Of a stretch of DNA of 5,895 nucleotides, positions 1 to 4,199 are shown one piece after another. The first letter of the stretch is position 1. Each line of letters opens with the position of its first letter. A program made the position numbers and the translations under genes. The notes under the pieces were generated by a model. That model had not been told where the DNA came from and searched no databases. It saw nothing but the letters and a program-made list of their open reading frames with translations. The stretch is from an uncultured Cellvibrio sp. (GTDB lineage: Bacteria; Pseudomonadota; Gammaproteobacteria; Pseudomonadales; Cellvibrionaceae), in NCBI GenBank assembly GCA_946482385.1, contig CAMLRI010000160.1:1-5895 (forward strand), in the 5' to 3' direction.

Positions 1-274
1 GATCGGCCATACTTTTGGGGGCGGAATAATAGGACACCGCCTGGTAGTCGATCTGGTCGTATTTAACATGGGCCCAACTGGGCTCCTTCATTTCCAACCA
101 GGCTTGATAGGCCTTGAGACGCCAGTCGAGCAGCCACTGGGGTTCATTTTTTTTCGCCGAGATAAAACGGATCACATCCTCGTTTAAACCGGGCGGCAGG
201 GTTTCCGAGTCGATTTGGGTGGTAAAACCCGCGGCGTACTCTTTTTTGATCAGGCGTTCGACTTCTTCAGACAT
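1..274 (-). CDS. sufB: SufB N-terminal part, Fe-S cluster scaffold subunit (cut by window edge)
   Basis: This reading frame starts with ATG at 274 and runs off the left edge after 91 codons without a stop, so only the N-terminus is visible. It begins MSEEVERLIKKEYAAGF. It then carries the segments LNEDVIRFISAKKNEP, WRLKAYQAWLEM and YQAVSYYSAPK, which closely match E. coli SufB (INEEVVRAISAKRNEP, LNAYRAWLEM, YYSAP) as I remember it. SufB is the main scaffold subunit of the cytosolic SufBC2D complex, where clusters are built before transfer to carriers. The residues for sulfur acceptance and SufC contact lie outside the window. The gene sits 61 nt after iscS on the same strand with its own Shine-Dalgarno, so it is probably the third gene of the iscR operon. 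sufC and sufD would be expected next, but this cannot be seen here. The identity is firm; the operon membership is inferred from spacing and orientation. Confidence 0.93.
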   Translation of the reverse strand, partial: MSEEVERLIKKEYAAGFTTQIDSETLPPGLNEDVIRFISAKKNEPQWLLDWRLKAYQAWLEMKEPSWAHVKYDQIDYQAVSYYSAPKSMAD

Positions 275-282
275 TTCACTAA

Positions 283-304
283 CCTCAAGCCTGTTTACTG
301 GCTT
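283..304 (-). promoter_or_regulatory. sufB ribosome binding site with adjacent small hairpin
   Basis: On the minus strand GAGG (286-283) lies 8 nt before the sufB ATG and is the clearest Shine-Dalgarno in the operon. Directly upstream, AAGCC (304-300) can pair with GGCTT (291-287) around an 8-nt loop, giving a 5-bp stem whose foot touches the Shine-Dalgarno. The stem is short and its effect on sufB translation is only a possibility. Confidence 0.55.
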
Positions 305-351
305 CTGGGCAACTTACTGGACTCTGGGCAACTTACTAACTTCTAGGTAAC
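295..351. repeat. Three imperfect 19-bp tandem repeats across the iscS stop codon
   Basis: On the plus strand the units are TTACTGGCTTCTGGGCAAC (295-313), TTACTGGACTCTGGGCAAC (314-332) and TTACTAACTTCTAGGTAAC (333-351). Units 1 and 2 differ at two positions; unit 3 differs from unit 1 at four. The period is exactly 19 bp with no spacer. Unit 3 contains the last codons and TAG stop of iscS plus a second in-frame TAA. Units 1 and 2 make up most of the iscS-sufB gap. Nineteen is not a multiple of three, so each added copy shifts frame. The array looks like a small minisatellite made by slippage or local duplication. Confidence 0.85.
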
Positions 352-1499
352 CGGGCCAATAGGCTGCGAATATATTCAATCGCAAATTCAATTTCCTCGG
401 CGCTGGTGTAGCGGCCGATACTCAGGCGCAAAGAGGCTTGCGCATCCGCATCGCTCAAGCCAATCGCTTTTAAGACATAGCTGGGCGACACACTCGCCGA
501 GTTGCAGGCAGAGCCACTCGACAGTGCCAGCTCGCGCAGGGCAATCAACAACATTTCGCCATCGCAACCGCTAAACGCGATATTCAAAATACCGCTTACC
601 GAATGGGCGTCATCGGCACCATTGCGCTTAATGCCGGGGATGGACGACAGCCCCTGCCACAACCGCTGCTTGAGCTGGGCAATGCGCTCCGCATCACTCG
701 CCAGATTTGCAGCGGCCACTTCAGCCGCAAAACCCATACCCACACATTGATGGGTGGGCAAGGTGCCAGAGCGCATGCCGCGCTCGTGGCCGCCGCCGTG
801 AATTTGCGCGGCAATATTCACTTCCGGCGCGCGGCGCACGTAGAGCGCACCTATGCCCTTGGGGCCGTAAAACTTATGCGCCGAGAGCGAGAGCAAATCC
901 ACACCCAGGTTTTTTACAACCAGCGGGATTTTACCGGCGGCCTGGGCGGCATCGGCATGTAACAAAATACCGCGCGGCTTACACAGGGCACTGTAGTCAG
1001 CCACCGGGTTGATACTGCCCAGCTCGTTGTTAACCAGCATGATGCTGACCAAAAAAGTGTCGTCGCGCAGGGCACTGGCCAATTGCTCGGGGCTGACCAG
1101 GCCGCGACTATCTGGCTGTAAGCGGGTAACACTAAAGCCCTGGGTCTCCAGCCAGGCGGCCGGATCGAGCACGGCTTTGTGCTCTATGGTGGAGATGATC
1201 AGATGGCCGCCATTAACATGGCGCTGGCGATAAGTTTCTGCCGCCCCCTTGAGCGCCAGGTTATTGGCCTCGGTGGCACCGCTGGTCCAGACGATTTCCC
1301 GCGGATCCGCATTGATCAGCGCAGCCACCTGGCTGCGCGCCTCCTCCACCTTTTCCTCCGCCTGCCAGCCATAGGCATGGGAGCGCGACGCCGGGTTGGC
1401 GAAGGTGCCCTCCAGGGTCAGGCACGCGGCCATGGCGGCAGCCACCTCCGGGGCAACGGGAGTGGTGGCGGCATAATCGAGGTAAACGGGTTTGCGCAT
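336..1499 (-). CDS. iscS: Cysteine desulfurase IscS (group I), short C-terminus
   Basis: This is a cytosolic PLP-dependent cysteine desulfurase that removes sulfur from L-cysteine as an enzyme persulfide for Fe-S cluster assembly and tRNA thiolation. Counting from ATG 1499 (387 residues), the N-terminus MRKPVYLDYAATTP matches IscS. His107 lies in STIEHKAVLD, Asp183 and Gln186 in HADAAQ, and the PLP lysine Lys209 in SLSAHKFYGPKG. The catalytic Cys332 sits in SSGSACNSASVSPSYVLKA, the long mobile loop of group I enzymes rather than the SufS-type loop. The conserved HGGGHERGMRSGTLP is also present. The protein ends LLARLPRS, about 20 residues short of E. coli IscS (404 aa), and lacks the usual tail of the SPLWEMYKEGVDL type. 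An in-frame GTG at 1532 would add 11 residues and overlap iscR by 14 nt, but homology favours ATG 1499, which lies 19 nt after iscR. Neither start has a clear Shine-Dalgarno, so translational coupling to iscR is likely. Confidence 0.95.
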   Translation of the reverse strand: MRKPVYLDYAATTPVAPEVAAAMAACLTLEGTFANPASRSHAYGWQAEEKVEEARSQVAALINADPREIVWTSGATEANNLALKGAAETYRQRHVNGGHLIISTIEHKAVLDPAAWLETQGFSVTRLQPDSRGLVSPEQLASALRDDTFLVSIMLVNNELGSINPVADYSALCKPRGILLHADAAQAAGKIPLVVKNLGVDLLSLSAHKFYGPKGIGALYVRRAPEVNIAAQIHGGGHERGMRSGTLPTHQCVGMGFAAEVAAANLASDAERIAQLKQRLWQGLSSIPGIKRNGADDAHSVSGILNIAFSGCDGEMLLIALRELALSSGSACNSASVSPSYVLKAIGLSDADAQASLRLSIGRYTSAEEIEFAIEYIRSLLARLPRS

Positions 1500-1518
1500 T
1501 AGCTTGGGTACGACTGAA

Positions 1519-2007
1519 TCAGAGAATTTCACTCACTGCGATCTGCTGGTCGCTGCGAATACCACTGGCGAGGCGCTGATCCTGGCGCTGGCGCACAGTC
1601 TGTATATCCGCCCGCGCCACTAAATCGGCCAGGCTGATACTGTTTAAAAACCGGTGAATTTGCGAACTCAGGTCCTGCCACAGGTGATGGGTCAGGCACA
1701 CCTCACCCTCCTGGCAGTTGCCCTTGCCCTCACAGCGGGTGGCATCCAGGGATTCACTTACCGCATCCACCACCTGGGCTACCGATATCTCGGCGGTAGT
1801 CGCCGCCAACTGGTAGCCGCCACCGGGGCCGCGCACGCTTTTTACCAGGTTGAATTGGCGCAAACGCGCAAATAACTGCTCTAGGTAAGACAGGGATATA
1901 CCCTGGCGCGCCGATATATCGGCCAGGCTGACCGGGCCCTGGTCGCTATGGAGCGCCAGATCCAGCATGGCGGTGACCGCATAGCGGCCTTTGGTTGTGA
2001 GTCTCAT
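1519..2007 (-). CDS. iscR: IscR, Rrf2-family Fe-S sensing transcription regulator
   Basis: IscR is a cytosolic winged-helix repressor/activator that holds a [2Fe-2S] cluster. In E. coli the holo form represses the isc operon through type 1 sites, and both forms act at type 2 sites. From ATG 2007 the protein has 162 residues, the same as E. coli, and starts [20 protein letters not shown]. The winged helix covers roughly residues 1-80, with [15 protein letters not shown] as the recognition helix region (Glu43 present) and the wing at [10 protein letters not shown]. The cluster ligands are Cys92, Cys98, Cys104 and His107 in [20 protein letters not shown], the same numbering as E. coli. The frame stays open upstream to 2115, but that extension runs through the promoter and operator and has no family counterpart. 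A weak GGA lies 9 nt before the ATG. It is the first gene of the operon and very probably autoregulates it through the dyad at 2095-2119. Confidence 0.97.
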   Translation of the reverse strand: MRLTTKGRYAVTAMLDLALHSDQGPVSLADISARQGISLSYLEQLFARLRQFNLVKSVRGPGGGYQLAATTAEISVAQVVDAVSESLDATRCEGKGNCQEGEVCLTHHLWQDLSSQIHRFLNSISLADLVARADIQTVRQRQDQRLASGIRSDQQIAVSEIL

Positions 2008-2061
2008 AGGGGTTAATCCGGAGGCTGATCCTGGAAATGCAACACCAACACAGGGAAACAA

Positions 2062-2094
2062 GCGCCAAAACAAGCCAAAGGTTGGGCTTGGCGC
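2062..2094 (-). other. Inverted repeat / hairpin in the iscR leader
   Basis: GCGCCAA (2094-2088 on the minus strand) is repeated in inverse as TTGGCGC (2068-2062). Inside it, AAGCC (2089-2085) can pair with GGCTT (2076-2072). A 6-bp outer and 4-bp inner stem can form together with a one-sided bulge. It would start only a few nucleotides after the expected iscR transcript start, so it could be a 5'-end stabilising hairpin or a protein-binding dyad. There is no U-tract, so it is not an intrinsic terminator. Confidence 0.55.
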
Positions 2095-2119
2095 AATCCC
2101 GAGTATTTTACTCAACTAT
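2095..2119 (-). promoter_or_regulatory. IscR type 1 operator of the iscR promoter
   Basis: Read on the minus strand, the dyad starts ATAGTTGAGT (2119-2110), continues through the A/T centre AAAA (2109-2106), and ends TACTCGGGATT (2105-2095). Against the E. coli type 1 IscR consensus as I remember it (ATASYYGACTR-www-YAGTCRRSTAT) it agrees at about 21 of 25 positions. Two of the four mismatches are symmetric: GACT/AGTC became GAGT/ACTC, keeping the palindrome. It overlaps the predicted -10 box, as expected for a repressor site. I did not find a second clear type 1 site nearby. Confidence 0.75.
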
Positions 2120-2133
2120 TAAGCGATTTCCAA
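2105..2133 (-). promoter_or_regulatory. Sigma70-like promoter of the iscR operon
   Basis: TTGGAA (2133-2128, 4 of 6 to TTGACA) and TAAAAT (2110-2105, 5 of 6 to TATAAT) are separated by 17 bp on the minus strand. The IscR dyad covers the -10 box and half the spacer. Transcription would start near 2098, giving a leader of about 90 nt before iscR. The call rests on motif match plus the operator overlap. Confidence 0.6.
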
Positions 2134-2142
2134 CGTAGCTCA

Positions 2143-2177
2143 CCCGGCTTTTCCGGGGGAAGGAAGACATTACCCCC
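2143..2177 (-). other. Overlapping GC-rich hairpins between trmJ and iscR
   Basis: In the direction of trmJ transcription the order is GGGGG (2159-2155 complement of CCCCC; its partner GGGGG lies at 2177-2173 on the minus strand), then CCCCCGG, then AAAAG, then CCGGG (2147-2143). CCCGG/CCGGG forms a 5-bp stem with a 5-nt loop. The same C-run can instead pair with the upstream G-run. No T-tract follows on either strand, so this is not a standard intrinsic terminator. It may mark the 3' end of trmJ mRNA or mean nothing. Confidence 0.3.
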
Positions 2178-2209
2178 ATTGATTGGCGCAATTTTCCCTG
2201 GCTCTACCC

Positions 2210-3088
2210 CTATTTAGGCACCCCATCCGGGTCGGCTGGTGCCACATCCAGCGCCTTGGCAGCAGCGCGCAGGGATTCAATATCCGCCGCCAGCCCCTGT
2301 TGCCCTACCACCTTGCCGGTGTAGTAAACGTAATTTTGCATGGCGGTCAGCACGCCGCGCAGGATATTCAGCTCCATCTGGTCCATACGCACCCGGTTGT
2401 ACAGGCGGCGCAGGCGGGTCATGGTCTGCTTGGGATTGGCCGGGTCGAGAAAGCCCAGTTCGCTCAGGGTTTGCTCCAGATGCTGGTAGTAGCTATCCAG
2501 GGCGCCGGCATCAGCGGGGGGCATATCCCACTGGTGCTGGGGCAAGGTATTGCCCTCGGCCTGCTGCAAATAGGCCATGCGGATTTCGTAACAGATCACT
2601 TGCACAGCTGTGGCCAGGTTGAGGGAGCTGTAGTCGGGGTTGGCGGGGATATGCACATGGTAATTGCACTTGTGCAGCTCTTCGTTGGTAAGGCCGCGAT
2701 CCTCGCGACCAAACACCACCGCCACCTCATGCTGGCCAGCCTCGGCCCACACACTCTCGCCGCACTGGCGCGGGTCCAGCAGCGGCCAGGGGATGCGGCG
2801 CTCCCGCGCGCTGGTGCCCACCACCAGGGAGCAGCCGGCGATGGCTTCATCCAGGCTATCCACCACCACGGCGTTATCCAACACATCGGTGGCGCCGGCA
2901 GAGCGCCACACAGCCTTGTCCGAGGGGTAATCCTGGGGGGCGACCAGATACAAACGCCCCAACCCCATGTTTTTCATCGCCCGCGCTGTTCCGCCGATAT
3001 TGCCGGGGTGGGAGGTATTGACCAACACTATGCGGATATTGGCAAAGGGTGCCATGGCAGCAGGATTGGGCGCAGCGAGATCGGACAT
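2210..3088 (-). CDS. trmJ: TrmJ, tRNA (cytidine/uridine-32-2'-O-)-methyltransferase
   Basis: TrmJ is a dimeric SPOUT-class enzyme that uses S-adenosylmethionine to 2'-O-methylate position 32 in the anticodon loop of certain tRNAs. The three knot motifs are visible: TSHPGNIGGTARAMKNMG (residues 25-42, with the conserved Asn30 and Arg36), VAVVFGREDRGLTNEEL (122-138) and IPANPDYSSLNLATAVQV (147-164). The C-terminal helical part includes YQHLEQTLSELGF and LRRLYNRVRMDQMELNILRG, as in E. coli TrmJ. At 292 residues it is longer than the E. coli protein (246) because of about 13 extra N-terminal residues and about 35 extra C-terminal ones rich in Ala, Asp and Pro. The ATG at 3088 has no good Shine-Dalgarno; Met12 at 3055 (MAPFANIRIV) is an alternative that starts closer to the family N-terminus. 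The gene is divergent from suhB and lies upstream of iscR, a conserved gammaproteobacterial order. No cysE lies between, unlike in pseudomonads. Confidence 0.95.
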   Translation of the reverse strand: MSDLAAPNPAAMAPFANIRIVLVNTSHPGNIGGTARAMKNMGLGRLYLVAPQDYPSDKAVWRSAGATDVLDNAVVVDSLDEAIAGCSLVVGTSARERRIPWPLLDPRQCGESVWAEAGQHEVAVVFGREDRGLTNEELHKCNYHVHIPANPDYSSLNLATAVQVICYEIRMAYLQQAEGNTLPQHQWDMPPADAGALDSYYQHLEQTLSELGFLDPANPKQTMTRLRRLYNRVRMDQMELNILRGVLTAMQNYVYYTGKVVGQQGLAADIESLRAAAKALDVAPADPDGVPK

Positions 3089-3122
3089 AGGGCTAGACCA
3101 GCGGGTTGAAAAAAGGGCGCGC

Positions 3123-3152
3123 AGTATAGCGCCAGTTCCCGCTGGCCTCCAA
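3123..3152 (-). promoter_or_regulatory. Candidate trmJ promoter
   Basis: On the minus strand the -10 candidate TATACT (3128-3123, 5 of 6) follows a weak -35 candidate TTGGAG (3152-3147) at 18 bp. Transcription would begin near 3117 and give a leader of about 30 nt. The discriminator GCGCG is GC-rich, a feature of promoters that respond to ppGpp and growth rate. Confidence 0.5.
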
Positions 3153-3156
3153 CCAG

Positions 3157-3171
3157 TACAATCTGTATACT
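3157..3171 (+). promoter_or_regulatory. Candidate suhB promoter -10 region
   Basis: Two -10 candidates lie on the plus strand: TATACT (3166-3171) and TACAAT (3157-3162), each 5 of 6. I find no convincing -35 at 16-18 bp for either. The first has the same GC-rich discriminator as the opposing trmJ promoter and would put the start near 3178, leaving a leader of about 150 nt with boxA inside. Confidence 0.4.
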
Positions 3172-3229
3172 GCGCGGCCTTTGGCGAGAGGCGTCCCCAC
3201 TGGGCTTACCCCCGGACGACCTGCGGCCC

Positions 3230-3241
3230 TGCTCTTTTACA
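3230..3241 (+). promoter_or_regulatory. boxA element in the suhB leader
   Basis: TGCTCTTTTACA differs at one position from the E. coli rrn boxA TGCTCTTTAACA. In RNA, boxA is bound by NusB/NusE within the Nus antitermination complex, which also includes SuhB. In E. coli and Salmonella, boxA in the suhB leader is known to let the Nus complex lower suhB translation and expose the message to Rho. Here boxA lies 88 nt before the suhB ATG in the sense orientation, downstream of the likely promoter. The motif is seen directly; the feedback role is carried over from E. coli. Confidence 0.75.
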
Positions 3242-3280
3242 AGCCCTTCCCCTGCACTGGTGCTGCGCCAGTCCTGGCTT
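3241..3280 (+). other. Stem-loop directly after boxA in the suhB leader
   Basis: ACTGG (3256-3260) and CCAGT (3268-3272) form a stem that extends with T-G and G-C pairs to 7 bp with a 3-nt loop. AAGCC (3241-3245) and GGCTT (3276-3280) can close an outer stem around it. The outer stem begins at the last base of boxA. A competing pairing GCCAG/CTGGC (3267-3278) is followed by CTTTATTT, slightly reminiscent of a weak terminator. The role is unknown. Confidence 0.45.
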
Positions 3281-3329
3281 CTTTATTTGATTTGCTCCCC
3301 GCTGGAGCCAACAACTGAAACGGTGAATT

Positions 3330-4133
3330 ATGGAACCCATGCTGACTATTGCCTTGCGCGCCGGACGCAAAGCCGCCGAACTGATTGAGCGCTCTTTTGA
3401 GCGTATCGACCTGATTACCGTCGAAACCAAAAGCCGCAACGATTTTGTTACCGAAGTCGACAAGGCCGCCGAAAAAGAAATCATCTACCACCTGCGCAAA
3501 GCCTACCCGGACCATACCATCCGCGGCGAGGAAGGCGGCACCCAGCAGGGTAAAAACCCCGATTACGAATGGATCATCGACCCCCTCGATGGCACTACCA
3601 ACTTTATCCACGGGGTTCCCCACTTCTCCATTTCCATTGCCTGCAAATACAGGGGCCAGCTCGAACACGCTGTAGTGATCGACCCCATCAAACGCGAAGA
3701 ATTTACCGCCAGCCGCGGCCGCGGTGCTGCACTCAATGGCCGCCGTATCCGCGTAGGCTCGCGCCGCAACCTGGAAGGCGCCCTGATTGGCACCGGCATT
3801 CCCTTTAGCGGCTACGCCCTGGAGCATATTGGCCCCTACCTGGCCTGCGTGCAGGAAATTGCCGGGCAGACCGCTGGCATCCGCCGCTGTGGCTCAGCCG
3901 CGCTCGACCTGGCCTATGTAGCCGCCGGCCGCTTTGATGCCTTTTGGGAAATGAATTTAAACGAGTGGGATATAGCCGCCGGTATTTTGCTGGTAAAGGA
4001 AGCGGGCGGCCTGGTGAGCGACTTTAATGGCGGTGTGGACTTTTTAGATACCGGCCATGTGGTTTGCGGCTCGCCCAAGGTGTTCAAACCTATTCTGCAA
4101 GTGGTGCAAAAAAATCTCGGCCATTTGAAATAA
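3330..4133 (+). CDS. suhB: SuhB, inositol-1-monophosphatase family protein and Nus-complex partner
   Basis: SuhB folds as a Mg2+-dependent inositol monophosphatase, but in E. coli its main cellular role is as a subunit of the rRNA transcription antitermination complex with NusA, NusB, NusE and NusG, helping ribosome assembly. The 267 residues equal the E. coli length, and the N-terminus MEPMLTIALRAGRKA parallels MHPMLNIAVRAARKA, which fixes the start at ATG 3330. A GGTGA lies just before it. Family metal-binding motifs are intact: NDFVTEVDKAAE (37-48), GEEGG with Glu67/Glu68, IIDPLDGTTNF with Asp84 and Asp87, and EWDIAAG with Asp214. The GSAALDLAYVAAGRFDAFWE region (188-207) is also typical. 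Because the catalytic residues are kept, phosphatase activity is probable. It is transcribed away from trmJ and ends at the terminator at 4162. The boxA in its leader suggests autoregulation. Confidence 0.96.
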   Translation: MEPMLTIALRAGRKAAELIERSFERIDLITVETKSRNDFVTEVDKAAEKEIIYHLRKAYPDHTIRGEEGGTQQGKNPDYEWIIDPLDGTTNFIHGVPHFSISIACKYRGQLEHAVVIDPIKREEFTASRGRGAALNGRRIRVGSRRNLEGALIGTGIPFSGYALEHIGPYLACVQEIAGQTAGIRRCGSAALDLAYVAAGRFDAFWEMNLNEWDIAAGILLVKEAGGLVSDFNGGVDFLDTGHVVCGSPKVFKPILQVVQKNLGHLK

Positions 4134-4161
4134 TTTTTCAGTTGGCAGGCGATTGCGCTTT

Positions 4162-4193
4162 AAAAAAACCGGGGCTTCACACCCCGGTTTTTT
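4162..4193. terminator. Bidirectional intrinsic terminator between suhB and the sensor kinase
   Basis: AAAAAACCGGGG (4163-4174) pairs with CCCCGGTTTTTT (4182-4193) around a 7-nt loop, a 12-bp stem with a 6-bp GC core. The T-run on the plus strand and the A-run (T-run on the minus strand) give a U-tract in both directions. It lies 28 nt after the suhB stop and 6 nt past the kinase stop, so it serves both convergent genes. Confidence 0.92.
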
Positions 4194-4199
4194 ATTGCC

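Larger units (their letters stand above)
3118..3176. repeat. 11-bp inverted repeat containing the two divergent -10 boxes
   Basis: CGCGCAGTATA (3118-3128) is the exact reverse complement of TATACTGCGCG (3166-3176), with 37 bp between. Each arm therefore gives TATACT followed by GCGCG on the outward strand, so the trmJ and suhB promoters would share the same -10 and discriminator. The arms are too far apart for a simple hairpin to be the main role. Confidence 0.75.

Noticed and set aside
295..351. Tandem repeats as a CRISPR array
   Set aside because: The 19-bp units are directly adjacent with no spacers, partly coding, and no cas genes are present.
1500..1532. GTG start adding 11 residues to IscS and overlapping iscR
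   Set aside because: IscS proteins begin close to the PVYLDYAATTP segment, and no Shine-Dalgarno supports the GTG; it remains a possible alternative.
2008..2115. 36-codon upstream extension of iscR
   Set aside because: It would place coding sequence over the -10 box and IscR operator, and the 162-residue form starting at 2007 matches E. coli IscR exactly in length and ligand numbering.
2143..2157. CCCGG/CCGGG hairpin as an intrinsic terminator of trmJ
   Set aside because: The stem is only 5 bp and no T-tract follows on either strand.
2183..3109. Long plus-strand open frame (308 codons) opposite trmJ
   Set aside because: It is antisense to a clear TrmJ, is rich in His, Gln and Gly as expected of a shadow frame, and shows no recognisable domain.
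3089..3329. A small protein gene in the trmJ-suhB gap
   Set aside because: Short frames here have no Shine-Dalgarno or recognisable sequence, and the region is better explained by divergent promoters, boxA and leader structure.
3237..3827. Minus-strand open frame (196 codons) opposite suhB
   Set aside because: It lies antisense to suhB, whose full length and motifs are intact, and it runs through the suhB leader.
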